A stretch of 64,000 nucleotides of DNA, taken from positions 43,009 to 107,008 of the forward strand of contig NZ_JAMBNR010000018.1 of assembly GCF_023715205.1 (NCBI RefSeq), read 5' to 3'. Source of the stretch: Mesobacillus maritimus (GTDB taxonomy: Bacteria; Bacillota; Bacilli; Bacillales; Cytobacillaceae). Both the position numbers and the translations under genes were made by a program. Shown here piece by piece: positions 1 through 8,522 of this stretch (position 1 is its first letter; every line of letters starts with the position of its first letter). The notes under the pieces were generated by a model that worked only from the letters and a program-made list of their open reading frames with translations, searched no databases and had not been told where the DNA came from.

Positions 1-490
1 CGAAAATAATCATAAACTGGTTAAACGAAACCATTTTTCCGCGAATATCAGCTGGTGCAATTTCCCCAATATACATTGGCGTAATCGCTGAAGCCAACCC
101 GACGCCAATTCCACCGATAATTCGGTACAGGTTAAATGTTAATAGTAAAGCAAGTGTTGGCTCTCCTGCTGTAAAAAACAAAAACTCTGGAAAAGCAGAT
201 CCTAGTGCGGATACGAAAAACAACACCGCAGCCACGATTAAAGACTTTTTCCGGCCAAACTTTGAAGCAAAATAACCGGAGATGAGTCCCCCGATAATAC
301 ATCCAATAAGTGCACTCGAAGTTGTTGCTCCGTGAGCGAAGGATCCCAATCCTAAGCTATCAATCAAGTAAACTTGGATCGATTTTTCAGCACCAGAAAT
401 AACCGCAGTATCATAACCAAAAAGCAAACCGCCAATCGCAGCGACAAGAGTAAGCGAGAAAATATACAATGCATTTCGTTGTTGTTTCAT
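1..490 (-). CDS. Sugar porter family MFS transporter, likely xylose:H+ symporter (partial)
   Basis: This is the N-terminal part of a sugar/H+ symporter of the major facilitator superfamily, acting in the membrane; the 3' end lies beyond the left edge. The visible 163 residues start MKQQRNALYIFSL and show the family signatures GGLLFGYDTAVISGA in helix 1, the loop-2 motif GRKKS, and the YRIIGGIGVGLAS helix followed by PMYIGEIAP and RGK. This matches the AraE/XylE/XylT group. The ribosome binding site is weak, but no better in-frame start is visible. A XylR-type operator and a promoter lie upstream, and xylFGH is on the same strand, which makes xylose the likely substrate (inference). Arabinose or another pentose cannot be excluded. 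Confidence 0.85.
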   Translation of the reverse strand, partial: MKQQRNALYIFSLTLVAAIGGLLFGYDTAVISGAEKSIQVYLIDSLGLGSFAHGATTSSALIGCIIGGLISGYFASKFGRKKSLIVAAVLFFVSALGSAFPEFLFFTAGEPTLALLLTFNLYRIIGGIGVGLASAITPMYIGEIAPADIRGKMVSFNQFMIIF

Positions 491-531
491 AGCTTTTTAA
501 GACGTTCACAAGTGAAGCGGTTCCATTTTAC

Positions 532-545
532 CTAAAGCGCTTTCT
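532..545 (-). promoter_or_regulatory. cre-like CcpA site in the MFS leader
   Basis: AGAAAGCGCTTTAG on the minus strand matches the central part of the catabolite-response consensus TGWAANCGNTNNCA. It lies between the promoter and the start of the sugar porter gene, a position suited to roadblock repression by CcpA. Confidence 0.45.
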
Positions 546-720
546 TATTAACTCCACCATGCGAAGTGTCTTTTCCTCCTTTATATGATAGTCTTGTTCC
601 CATTAGAGAGTAATTGTTCAGCGTACATCCCCTACACTAGAAATCTGCGTAATAGGATCCTCTGAGCCTTTATGATACCTTTGAAACTCACATACTATTG
701 TTTCCGTTTACATTTTATAA

Positions 721-734
721 AGAAAACGTTTTCC
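721..734 (-). promoter_or_regulatory. cre-like CcpA site near the MFS promoter
   Basis: AGAAAACGTTTTCC is a near-palindrome around the CG centre and fits the cre consensus except at the ends. It lies just downstream of the -10 box at 749-754, so CcpA binding here would repress the pentose transporter when glucose is present (inference). Confidence 0.5.
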
Positions 735-748
735 TGTCTTTAAAAGAT

Positions 749-790
749 ATTTTAGCATACCAATCTTAGTTTGTCTAATAGATAAACTAT
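749..790 (-). promoter_or_regulatory. Promoter with XylR-type operator for the sugar porter gene
   Basis: On the minus strand a -35 box TAGACA (772-777) and a -10 box TAAAAT (749-754) are separated by 17 bp. The -35 box lies inside an imperfect palindrome with arms TAGTTTGTC and GATAAACTA at 767-789, close to the known Bacillus XylR operator pattern TTAGTTTGT-N-ACAAACTAA. The same promoter/operator layout recurs in front of xylF at 6189-6230. Confidence 0.75.
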
Positions 791-930
791 GTAAAAAGAC
801 ACTTTTTTTCACAACATAGCTAATTTTTTTTAAGAGGCCTATTACTCTGGTGAAAACCGATTAAATGGTGATTCATTACGGAGACTTCCCATTTGATAAA
901 TGCACTAGAAACTAATTTTAAGAGGTTATA

Positions 931-963
931 AAAAAATAGACATGAAACCCATGTCTATTTTTA
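931..963 (-). terminator. Intrinsic terminator after the Gfo/Idh/MocA gene
   Basis: AAATAGACATG and CATGTCTATTT form a hairpin, followed on the minus strand by a T-run. It ends the transcript of the oxidoreductase at 976-1965. Confidence 0.8.
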
Positions 964-975
964 CAATCAGTATAA

Positions 976-1965
976 TTAAATTTTAACCATCTTGCCTGTC
1001 TCAACAGCCTCGTAGCATGCTTCAATCACGCGCATGTTTTGAATCGAAGAAGCGCCCGTTTGCAAGGGTTGGCTGTCGTTTAAGATCGCTTGGGAGAAAT
1101 GCTCAACTTCCAAACGATAAATATCGCCATTGACTTTTTCTTCACGAACCATTCCATTCACCTGTGTGATGACTAAGCCGACGCCGCCATTTAGGTCTGG
1201 CCGGAACGCGAACGGAACTCGGATGGTTCCTTTAGTCCCAACCACTTCATACTCATTGCGACCAGTCATGTCAAAGCTACAATCGATAGCCGCTGGAATG
1301 CCATTTTCCATTTCGAGATAAATGAAGGAAGACAAATCCACGTCATTGTTTGCATCTTGCTTAGCAATCCCTTTTGCTAATACCGGTTCTGCTTGAAGCA
1401 CAGTGCGTAAAACATGAATCGAATAGCAGCCAATATCGTAAATCGCACCGCCACCCATTTCTTTTTTAATGCGAATGTCTCCTTCGCGATCATTTAAAAA
1501 GAAAGAATGACTAGATTTAAACAATTTCACTTCGCCAATTTCCCCTGAAGCGATAATGTCACGCACGCGCTGATGCTGCGGATGAAACTGGTACATAAAC
1601 GCCTCCATATACTTCACGCCATGTTTCTCACAAGCAGCAACAATTTCTTCTGCCTCTTGAGCGGTTAACGCTAGCGGTTTTTCACAGAGCACATGCTTCC
1701 CTTTTTCAGCAGCCTTTAGGACCCATTCTTTATGTAAATGGTTCGGAAGCGGAATATAGACGGCATCGATTTCCTGATCTTCCAATAAAGCATCATAACT
1801 TTCATATGCTCTCGGAACTTGCAGCTCAGCCGCTACTTCATGAACTTGACTTCCGCGACTCGCGATCGCGACAACTTCAGCCAAATCCGCTCGCTTAATC
1901 GCGGGAATCAGCTGCGTTCTTCCAATATTTGCTGTACTTAAAATACCCCATTTAACTGTTGCCAA
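976..1965 (-). CDS. Gfo/Idh/MocA family NAD(P)-dependent oxidoreductase
   Basis: A cytoplasmic sugar or polyol dehydrogenase-like protein of 329 residues. The N-terminal Rossmann fold is seen as VKWGILSTANIG, with the family hallmark GKHVLCEKPLAL (EKP) at roughly residues 90-101 and the central YMEAFMYQFHP segment. I place the start at the TTG at 1965 because GGAGG sits 8 nt upstream; the longer reading from 2040 adds an unconserved 25-residue tail. It lies between a xylose-type permease and xylFGH on one strand, which suggests a pentose dehydrogenase such as the D-xylose dehydrogenase-like members, but the substrate is not shown by the sequence. Confidence 0.85.
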   Translation of the reverse strand: MATVKWGILSTANIGRTQLIPAIKRADLAEVVAIASRGSQVHEVAAELQVPRAYESYDALLEDQEIDAVYIPLPNHLHKEWVLKAAEKGKHVLCEKPLALTAQEAEEIVAACEKHGVKYMEAFMYQFHPQHQRVRDIIASGEIGEVKLFKSSHSFFLNDREGDIRIKKEMGGGAIYDIGCYSIHVLRTVLQAEPVLAKGIAKQDANNDVDLSSFIYLEMENGIPAAIDCSFDMTGRNEYEVVGTKGTIRVPFAFRPDLNGGVGLVITQVNGMVREEKVNGDIYRLEVEHFSQAILNDSQPLQTGASSIQNMRVIEACYEAVETGKMVKI

Positions 1966-2105
1966 TGGTTGTTCCTCCCTACAATCATTCAGATTTTTAA
2001 TAAAAGAAAAGGGACGGATTAAGACGCCCCTATTTGTCATTTCTACTATATATGATTTTTACATGTAGATGGTAATAAAATCCTTTTTATTTTTTGGATT
2101 TTTTC

Positions 2106-2246
2106 TAAAACTTTGTTGCTCAGAATAAAAAATACGACTGAATATGCTTGGCTGTACTAAAAACAGCAGCTCTTTACGCGAAAAGAGTTTGTTAAGTATT
2201 TAAACATGATTGCGTTAAAATCGGCTTTAAGATATTAACAACAGCC
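2106..2246 (-). repeat. R2 interspersed repeat, copy a
   Basis: A divergent copy of the R2 element. It shares the blocks TTTGTTGCT, GTTAAAATCGGCTTT and TTAACAACAGCC with the copies at 14018 and 31704. Its right end touches the xylH stop codon (2246-2248), so in gene orientation the repeat starts immediately after the stop. Confidence 0.75.
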
Positions 2247-3415
2247 TATTTTTTACTAGCAATATCAATCCAAACGGCGAAAATTAAGATCATTCCTTTG
2301 ACAATGTACTGCCAGAAGGCTTCGATGTTCATCATACTCATTCCGTTATCAATGCTCGCCATAATCAACGCACCGATTAAGGCACCGATGATCTTCCCGC
2401 GGCCACCAACTAAGCTTGTTCCTCCAATCACGCAGGCTGCAATCGCATCAAGTTCATAGTTGGTACCCGCACTCACGGTCGCAGCATTCAAGCGACTCGT
2501 TAATAGCACGCCAGCAACACCGGCAAGACCGCCCATTAAAATAAACACCCAGAGCGTATTGCGCTTAATGTTGATTCCCGATAACGCGGCCGCCTCTGGA
2601 TTGCCACCAAGTGCATAAATCGAGCGTCCGAATGCGGTTTTATTGGAGACAAAAATGAAGATCCCAGCTAAAAAGACAACAATTAAAATCGGGACCGGAA
2701 TTCCTAAATAACGGTTCAACATATAAGTGATTAATAGAATAAAAAAGGAATAAAGACCAATTTTGCCATAATCCATTGTTGCAGTTGGAATGATCAATCC
2801 CATTTGCTTCCGTTTCTTGCGATTATTCAGGGTCCAAAACACTAGAATCCCGATACTCACAACCGCTAAAATATAACCAGGAATATAAGGAAAATAGCTG
2901 TTTCCAATTTGCTTAAAGCCGTCGTTCATCGGCGAAACGGTTTGCCCTTTGCTTAAACCAATTAAAATTCCGCGGAAAACGAGCATTCCACCAAGGGTGA
3001 CGATGAAAGCTGGCACGGCACGGTAAGCCACCCACCAACCTTGCCATAATCCAAACAACATCCCGATGGCAATCGCGGCAATAATCACCGAGAATGTGCT
3101 CCAACCATGCCATACTTGTAAAATCGCCGCGATTCCTCCAGTTAACCCAACAAGTGAACCGACCGATAAATCAATATGACCAGCAACGATAATAAGGGTC
3201 ATCCCGATCGCCAGTACTGCGATGATGGACATTTGTGTAAACAAGTTGGAGATATTTCTTGATGACAAAAACTCGCCGCCGGTAAACGCGGTGAAAATGA
3301 CGGCAATTAAAACAAGTGCAATGATCAACGTGAACGATTGAAGGTCAAATTTAAAACTGACTCCTCGTTTCGCTTGAGTGGTGACTCCATCTGCTGTTGG
3401 TAGCGGCTTACTCAT
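2246..3415 (-). CDS. xylH: Xylose ABC transporter permease
   Basis: Membrane permease of the CUT2 (ribose/xylose) ABC importer family, 389 residues with about ten hydrophobic segments. Family motifs visible are GMTLIIVAGHIDLSVGSLVG near residue 75 and AACVIGGTSLVGGRGKIIGA near the end, followed by MMNIEAFWQYIVKG. The central hydrophilic loop NNRKKRKQMG is characteristic of the longer XylH branch. The ATG at 3415 is preferred because GGGAGG stands 7 nt upstream; it overlaps the xylG stop by 8 nt, indicating translational coupling. It is the last gene of xylFGH and is followed directly by repeat R2a. Confidence 0.9.
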   Translation of the reverse strand: MSKPLPTADGVTTQAKRGVSFKFDLQSFTLIIALVLIAVIFTAFTGGEFLSSRNISNLFTQMSIIAVLAIGMTLIIVAGHIDLSVGSLVGLTGGIAAILQVWHGWSTFSVIIAAIAIGMLFGLWQGWWVAYRAVPAFIVTLGGMLVFRGILIGLSKGQTVSPMNDGFKQIGNSYFPYIPGYILAVVSIGILVFWTLNNRKKRKQMGLIIPTATMDYGKIGLYSFFILLITYMLNRYLGIPVPILIVVFLAGIFIFVSNKTAFGRSIYALGGNPEAAALSGINIKRNTLWVFILMGGLAGVAGVLLTSRLNAATVSAGTNYELDAIAACVIGGTSLVGGRGKIIGALIGALIMASIDNGMSMMNIEAFWQYIVKGMILIFAVWIDIASKK

Positions 3416-4931
3416 GTTTATTCCCTCCCGTAGCACACATCATGATTTTCTCTTGTGTTGCTTCTGCTCGTAAAAACTCACCGGTAATGGTTCCTTCGGC
3501 CATGACCAGAACGCGGTCTGACATTCCTAACACCTCAGGAAGTTCCGAGGAGATGATGACGATGCCAACTCCTTCTTTGACAAGCTCGTTTATAATTTTA
3601 TAAATTTCATATTTCGCTCCAACATCAATTCCTCTTGTTGGCTCATCTAGAATCAACACTTTCGGATTGGTCATCAGCCATTTGCTAAGCACCACTTTTT
3701 GCTGGTTGCCTCCACTTAACTGGCCAACCTTTGCTTCAAGGTTCGGTGCTTTTAACTTCATCTTCCCTGTCAGTTCAGCGGCATGTTTGACTTCGAGCGC
3801 ATTGTCGATGACTTTTAATTTCATGACTTTATTTAAGGCAGCCAACGTCGTATTTTTCGTAATATCCATTCCAAGCACGAGCCCGTAACGTTTCCGGTCT
3901 TCTGACACATAAGCAAGACCTTCTTTAATCGCATCCGCTGGCGTTTTAATATAGGTTTCTTTGCCGGCAATTTTTACATAACCAGAGATTTTTCCTTTTA
4001 AGCCGCCGAACAAACTGATAAACAATTCAGAGCGCCCGGCCCCCATCAATCCGGAGATTCCAAGGATTTCGCCTTTTTTTAATGTAAACGACACATCGTT
4101 GATCACTTGCTTTCCTTTATCGTCAATAACGGAGTAATTTTGAACTTCCATTATGTTTTCTTCATTTATTGGGCGTGGTTCGTAAGGGAATAGCTCAGTG
4201 AGTTCCCGGCCAACCATTTTCGCGATGATTTTTTGCTCAGTTAGGTCATGAATGAAATCTGTACCAATTGTTTGACCATCACGTAAAATCGTGACAGAAT
4301 CGGCAAGCGCCATGACTTCGCCTAGTTTATGAGAAATATAAATGCACGTAACTCCCTTATCACGGAGTTCATTTAATAGCCCCATCAACACTTCGACATC
4401 ACTTTCTGTTAAAGCCGCTGTTGGTTCATCTAAAATGAGAATATCTGTTTTTTTCGTCAATGCTTTCGCAATCTCGACTAACTGTTGTTTCCCGACCGTT
4501 AAGTCGCCCACTTTTGTTTGCGGGTCAATTTTTAATCCAATATGGTCAAGTGATTTTTGAGCTTCGGCATAAATTTTATTCCAATTGATCACTTTCGCGC
4601 GCATCAGGTCATGACTTAAAAACAGGTTCTCGGCAACCGACATTTCTTCGACTAACGCGAGCTCTTGATAAATGATGCCTACACCTGCATCTTGTGACTC
4701 TTTGATTGACTTAAACTCTACTTTTTGACCGTTAATGAGAATTTCTCCTTCATATGTCCCGGAAGGATAAACACCACTTAACACTTTCATTAACGTTGAT
4801 TTGCCCGCGCCATTTTCGCCACAAAGTGCATGAATTTCCCCTTTTCGCACCGAAAAAGTCACATTATCCAGAGCTTTCACTCCAGGGAATTCTTTTGTGA
4901 TTCCCCTCATTTGTAGCGCATACTCCTCCAT
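3408..4931 (-). CDS. xylG: Xylose ABC transporter ATP-binding protein
   Basis: A 507-residue double ATPase that powers sugar import with XylF and XylH. The first nucleotide-binding domain has Walker A GENGAGKST (about 38-46), a signature-like LTVGKQQLVEIAKAL and Walker B ILILDEPTAAL. The second has the degenerate P-loop GLMGAGRSE, signature LSGGNQQKV and LILDEPTRGIDVGAK. This tandem arrangement and length are typical of CUT2 ATPases (XylG, RbsA, MglA). The ATG at 4931 follows an AGGTGGTGA-type ribosome site. Order xylF-xylG-xylH on one strand, with a hairpin between xylF and xylG. Confidence 0.92.
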   Translation of the reverse strand: MEEYALQMRGITKEFPGVKALDNVTFSVRKGEIHALCGENGAGKSTLMKVLSGVYPSGTYEGEILINGQKVEFKSIKESQDAGVGIIYQELALVEEMSVAENLFLSHDLMRAKVINWNKIYAEAQKSLDHIGLKIDPQTKVGDLTVGKQQLVEIAKALTKKTDILILDEPTAALTESDVEVLMGLLNELRDKGVTCIYISHKLGEVMALADSVTILRDGQTIGTDFIHDLTEQKIIAKMVGRELTELFPYEPRPINEENIMEVQNYSVIDDKGKQVINDVSFTLKKGEILGISGLMGAGRSELFISLFGGLKGKISGYVKIAGKETYIKTPADAIKEGLAYVSEDRKRYGLVLGMDITKNTTLAALNKVMKLKVIDNALEVKHAAELTGKMKLKAPNLEAKVGQLSGGNQQKVVLSKWLMTNPKVLILDEPTRGIDVGAKYEIYKIINELVKEGVGIVIISSELPEVLGMSDRVLVMAEGTITGEFLRAEATQEKIMMCATGGNKHE

Positions 4932-5003
4932 ACTAGCTCGTCACCACCTAAAAAGGTTCTTTTGTTGTGATCCGTTTTATTATTAGCTTTCTAGATTGTT
5001 AGA

Positions 5004-5027
5004 GGGAGCAACATATTGTCTGCTCCC
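5004..5027 (-). terminator. Intercistronic hairpin between xylF and xylG
   Basis: GGGAGCA and TGCTCCC are perfect 7-bp arms around a 10-nt loop. No T-run follows, so it is more likely an mRNA-stabilising or partial-attenuation hairpin that keeps binding-protein mRNA above xylGH mRNA, as is common in ABC importer operons (inference). Confidence 0.6.
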
Positions 5028-5049
5028 ACCTTTCCTTACATTCGTGATT

Positions 5050-6144
5050 TTATGGACGAGCAGGGCGCTCGCTTTCAGGTACATTTTTATAAACATCGTC
5101 ATACGAATGGAATCCATCCGCAATCACGGTGTCGATGATGTTTTCTTTGCCAACGCTGATTGGATCCAATTTGATGAATGGTACATCGATTTTTCCATTG
5201 TTTACAGTAGCATCCGCTGTTGGTGTTTCACCTTTTGCCAACTGAACGGCAACTTCAGCACTTTTTTCTGCAATCAGTTTGATTGGCTTGTAAACCGTCA
5301 TCGTTTGTAGACCTTCCGCAATCCGCTGTACGCCTGCTAAGTCGGCATCTTGACCAGAAATAACCACTTTGCCTGCTAAACTTTGCGCTTCTAAAGCTTG
5401 GATCGCTCCACCTGCTGTGCTGTCGTTTGAAGCGACAACCGCATCAATATCATTTTTATTCGCTGTTAACGCGTTTTCCATAATTTTTAACGCTTCGTTC
5501 GCATCCCAGCCTTTTGCCCACTGGTCGCCGACGATTTCAATATCTCCACTATCCACAAGTGGTTGAATGATGTTCATTTGCCCTTCTCTAAACATTTTTG
5601 CGTTATTATCTGTTGGGGACCCACCCATTAAGAAGTACTTCCCTGAAGGAACTTGCTCAACTAAGTATTCTGCTTGCATTTCGCCGACACGTACATTGTC
5701 AAAAGAGACGTAGGCATCGATATCTGTCCCGTTAATCAAACGGTCATACGCTAATACAGGAATTCCTTCCGCTTTTGCTTGGTCAACAACGGTTGATAAC
5801 GCATCGGAGTTGATTGCAATGATGACAAGTGCATCAATGTCTTGGGATAACATGTTTTGAATTTGTGATAATTGCTTTGCTTCATCGCCATTGGCAGATT
5901 GAACTAAAACTTCTGCTCCTAGTTCTTCTGCTTTTGAAACGAAAAAGTCACGGTCATGCTGCCAACGCTCTAATGTTAAATCAGATACAGACAACCCAAT
6001 GCGAAGTGTATCCTCACTGCCGCCTTCATTTTCTGTTCCTGATGTTTTGTCAGCGCTTCCATTTCCAGCGTCTTGACCACAAGCTGCTAACATCATAACG
6101 AAGAACACAATCAGCAAAGCTAGTAAACTTTTACTTCTTTTCAT
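5050..6144 (-). CDS. xylF: D-xylose-binding lipoprotein of ABC transporter
   Basis: Extracytoplasmic sugar-binding lipoprotein, 364 residues. The N-terminus has a basic start, a hydrophobic stretch and the lipobox LAAC with Cys22 as the predicted lipid anchor, followed by a polar linker. The mature part is a periplasmic-binding-protein type 1 fold: LRIGLSVSDLTLERWQHDRD, then INSDALSTVVDQAKAEGIPVL, YDRLI and YLVEQVPSGKYFLMGGSPTDNN, which is characteristic of XylF. It opens the xylFGH operon. Its promoter carries a XylR-type operator that overlaps the -35 box. Confidence 0.93.
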   Translation of the reverse strand: MKRSKSLLALLIVFFVMMLAACGQDAGNGSADKTSGTENEGGSEDTLRIGLSVSDLTLERWQHDRDFFVSKAEELGAEVLVQSANGDEAKQLSQIQNMLSQDIDALVIIAINSDALSTVVDQAKAEGIPVLAYDRLINGTDIDAYVSFDNVRVGEMQAEYLVEQVPSGKYFLMGGSPTDNNAKMFREGQMNIIQPLVDSGDIEIVGDQWAKGWDANEALKIMENALTANKNDIDAVVASNDSTAGGAIQALEAQSLAGKVVISGQDADLAGVQRIAEGLQTMTVYKPIKLIAEKSAEVAVQLAKGETPTADATVNNGKIDVPFIKLDPISVGKENIIDTVIADGFHSYDDVYKNVPESERPARP

Positions 6145-6188
6145 ATGAGTAAAGCCCCCTTTTGATATGAAATTCTACCTACATCAAG

Positions 6189-6230
6189 AGTGTACCACCG
6201 CCTATATTGTTTGTCTATTCTATAAACTAA
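6189..6230 (-). promoter_or_regulatory. Promoter with XylR-type operator for xylFGH
   Basis: The -35 box TAGACA (6212-6217) and -10 box TACACT (6189-6194) are separated by 17 bp on the minus strand. The plus-strand sequence at 6206-6230 agrees with the operator at 766-790 in 19 of 25 positions, including TTTGTCTA and ATAAACTA. This supports joint control of the MFS gene and xylFGH by a XylR repressor encoded outside the window. Confidence 0.75.
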
Positions 6231-6318
6231 GTGTTTTTAAAAATTTTTGAAAATTACTTATCCGTACTATTTTGTTCATAAATTAGCCTTAAAGTTTTTA
6301 CACATTTATGAATTGTAT

Positions 6319-6336
6319 TTGTGAAGGATTGAACAA
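6319..6336 (+). promoter_or_regulatory. Rex-like operator upstream of the alcohol dehydrogenase
   Basis: TTGTGAAGGATTGAACAA fits the redox-repressor Rex consensus TTGTGAA-N4-TTCACAA with 12 of 14 informative positions. It lies 69 nt before an alcohol dehydrogenase gene, a usual type of Rex target in Firmicutes. Binding is inferred. Confidence 0.5.
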
Positions 6337-6404
6337 AAGTTAAAAAAGACTAAAATTTACACTGTAGTTCATTTAGTCAATCAACATATTGGAGGTCTTT
6401 TGCG

Positions 6405-7478
6405 ATGAAAGCTGCAGTTGTAAGTGCTACAAACCCAGGGAAAGTTGAGATTATTGAAAAGGAACTTCCGAAATTAGCATCTGGACAGGCTTTGGTAGAT
6501 GTTGAATATTGTGGCGTGTGTCACACCGATTTGCATGTTGCCAAAGGGGATTTCGGTCCTGTTCCTGGGATCATTCCAGGGCATGAAGGCATTGGAATTG
6601 TCCGTGAAATTGCCGATGATGTGACAAGCTTAAAAGTGGGCGATCGCGTGAGTATTGCGTGGTTTTACCAAGGATGCGGAACATGTGAATATTGTTTAAC
6701 CGGAAGAGAAACGTTCTGCCGCAATGTGAAAAATGCTGGGTTCACCGTTGATGGTGCGATGGCCGAGCAATGTATCGTCGTTGCGGACTACGCGGTGAAA
6801 GTTCCGGAAGGTCTTGATCCTGCGCAAGCAAGCAGCATTACATGTGCCGGTGTGACTTGTTATAAAGCGATTAAAGTTTCAGATATTAAACCTGGGCAGT
6901 GGATTGCAATCTATGGCTGCGGCGGCTTAGGCAACTTGGCGATCCAATATGCGAAAAATGTATTTAATGCGAAAGTCATTGCGGTTGATATTAATGATGA
7001 TAAATTGCAATTGGCAAAAGAAGTGGGCGCGGATTTAGTTTGTAACCCACTAACGGATGGCGATGCTGGCGAGTGGATTCAAGCTCAAGTTGGCGGCGCA
7101 CATGCAGCAGTGGTAACAGCAGTTTCGAAAGTGGCCTTTAACCAAGCGGTCAACTCTGTACGCGCAGCATCGAAAGTTGTTGCGGTTGGTCTCCCACCTG
7201 AAACAATGGATTTGGAGATTGTGAAAACGGTATTGGATGGGATCCAAATCGTCGGTTCTCTTGTTGGCACACGCAAAGACTTGGAAGAAGCGTTCCAATT
7301 TGGAGCCGAAGGCAAAGTCGTTCCAATCGTCCAAACAAGATGCTTGCATGAAATCAACGACATCTTCGAAGAAATGGAACAAGGCACCATCCAAGGTCGC
7401 ATGGTACTTGATATGAAAAAACAAGAGCCAAAAGCTGTAGAGGCTCGAGCACGTGTAGAAGAACCAGTTGCAAAGTAA
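6405..7478 (+). CDS. Zinc-dependent alcohol dehydrogenase (AdhA/AdhP type)
   Basis: Cytoplasmic medium-chain dehydrogenase, 357 residues, expected to interconvert primary alcohols and aldehydes with NAD(H). Catalytic zinc ligands are in [11 protein letters not shown] and PGHEGIG; the structural zinc loop is [15 protein letters not shown] near residues 92-106. The nucleotide site is [15 protein letters not shown] and the core ends RMVLDM. The sequence then runs on about 20 residues rich in Lys, Glu, Ala and Arg ([17 protein letters not shown]), longer than the usual 340-residue enzymes. GGAGG precedes the ATG. A Rex-like site upstream suggests induction when NADH is high. An intrinsic terminator follows. 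Confidence 0.92.
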   Translation: MKAAVVSATNPGKVEIIEKELPKLASGQALVDVEYCGVCHTDLHVAKGDFGPVPGIIPGHEGIGIVREIADDVTSLKVGDRVSIAWFYQGCGTCEYCLTGRETFCRNVKNAGFTVDGAMAEQCIVVADYAVKVPEGLDPAQASSITCAGVTCYKAIKVSDIKPGQWIAIYGCGGLGNLAIQYAKNVFNAKVIAVDINDDKLQLAKEVGADLVCNPLTDGDAGEWIQAQVGGAHAAVVTAVSKVAFNQAVNSVRAASKVVAVGLPPETMDLEIVKTVLDGIQIVGSLVGTRKDLEEAFQFGAEGKVVPIVQTRCLHEINDIFEEMEQGTIQGRMVLDMKKQEPKAVEARARVEEPVAK

Positions 7479-7512
7479 GACAGAATAGTACCTTTCCCCT
7501 ACTGTAAGAATT

Positions 7513-7557
7513 TAAAAACCCTCCACTGACTGAGATCGTCGGTGGAAGGTTTTTTTG
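7513..7557 (+). terminator. Intrinsic terminator after adh
   Basis: CCTCCAC and GTGGAAGG arms with a T-run of seven follow the alcohol dehydrogenase. Repeat R1 begins directly after the T-tract. Confidence 0.85.
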
Positions 7558-7562
7558 TTTGT

Positions 7563-7659
7563 TTCGACAAAATACGGGGCGTCCCTGTGACTTTTTCGAC
7601 AAAACCCGGGGCGTCCCTGTGACTTTTTCGACAAAACCCGGGGCGTCCCTGTGACTTTT
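7563..7659. repeat. R1 repeat, three tandem 32-bp units
   Basis: Three head-to-tail units of TCGACAAAACCCGGGGCGTC plus CCTGTGACTTTT, with starts at 7564, 7596 and 7628. They follow the T-tract of the adh terminator. This is the best-preserved tandem array of the R1 family. Confidence 0.9.
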
Positions 7660-7661
7660 GC

Positions 7662-8423
7662 TTACTCCCCTGTTTCGATCATTCTTACAAAATCGTTTAA
7701 TGTGTGGTTTTGAAGGATCATGATGCGTGGGAGTTCGTAGCGGTTGCTTTTGTCTGTGCTGAGGCCGCCGCCGACTTTGAAGGCGCCTTTGAAGCCTAAT
7801 TGTTCTAGGACTGCGATGGTGTCAACGTTGTAACTTCCGTATGGATAAGCAAACACGTTTGTTGTTTTGCCTGTTAATTCTTTTAGTGCACTTGTTGCGT
7901 CATTGATTTCTGCGTATTGCGCATCCTTGCTTAAATCCGCTAACGCAGGATGAGTGACAGAATGATTTTGAATATCGATTCCTCGTTCCATAATCGAAAG
8001 AATCTCTTCTGATGTCATATTCCAGCTGCCATCTACCCAGTCAGAAACGGTAAACTGTGTAGCTTTCATACCGTGCTTTTCAAGAACCGGCATCACATAA
8101 TCATCAAAATCATCCGAGTTATCATCAAAAGTTAACAAAATCGGTTTCTTCGGCATCGCTGCTTTTTTATCTAAAATGTTGAAATACTGCTTGATGGTTA
8201 ACGTTCGATAGCCATTTTCTTTTAAATAACTCATATGCTTTTCAAATTCAGCAAGACTGAACTGATACGGGTTATAGGGATCTGGATTTGGTTTGACAAC
8301 ATGGTACAACAACACAGGAATTTCAATATTTGCTGGTTTTTTCGCTTCTGCTGGAGCAGTTTGACCGAAACTAGCAGCTACTGCTAATGCGAAAACCAAC
8401 ACCAAGCCAATGATTTTTTTCAT
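7662..8423 (-). CDS. Secreted polysaccharide deacetylase
   Basis: Exported carbohydrate esterase family 4 (NodB-domain) protein, 253 residues, expected to deacetylate N-acetylglucosamine polymers such as peptidoglycan or an exopolysaccharide. It has a signal peptide (MKKIIGLVLVFALAVAAS, then AEA). The domain start is IPVLLYHVV, as in PgaB/IcaB-like members; motif 1 is ILLTFDDNSDD and motif 2 NHSVTHP gives the HxxxH zinc ligands; a later motif is FAYPYGSYN. The ATG follows a GGGGAT ribosome site. It lies downstream of a secreted SGNH hydrolase on the same strand but a long hairpin separates them. Confidence 0.88.
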   Translation of the reverse strand: MKKIIGLVLVFALAVAASFGQTAPAEAKKPANIEIPVLLYHVVKPNPDPYNPYQFSLAEFEKHMSYLKENGYRTLTIKQYFNILDKKAAMPKKPILLTFDDNSDDFDDYVMPVLEKHGMKATQFTVSDWVDGSWNMTSEEILSIMERGIDIQNHSVTHPALADLSKDAQYAEINDATSALKELTGKTTNVFAYPYGSYNVDTIAVLEQLGFKGAFKVGGGLSTDKSNRYELPRIMILQNHTLNDFVRMIETGE

Positions 8424-8469
8424 TAGTACATCCCCTTTTTATTTTTAAAATGGTAAGTTTGCTAGACAT

Positions 8470-8508
8470 GGTACACTTTGTTTGATTAGCAGACGAACAA
8501 AGTGTACC
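8470..8508 (-). terminator. Hairpin after the SGNH hydrolase gene
   Basis: Perfect 13-bp arms GGTACACTTTGTT and AACAAAGTGTACC with a 13-nt loop lie between the two secreted-hydrolase genes. No long T-run follows on the minus strand, so termination may be partial. Confidence 0.6.
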
Positions 8509-8522
8509 TAAACTAGTGTTCA

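Noticed and set aside
2913..3113. 66-codon frame inside xylH
   Set aside because: Shadow frame on the same strand as a clear permease gene.
7050..7424. Two long minus-strand frames inside adh
   Set aside because: Antisense to a clear zinc alcohol dehydrogenase; no family features.
7563..7659. R1 arrays as CRISPR
   Set aside because: Units are directly contiguous 32-bp repeats with no unique spacers and no cas genes nearby.
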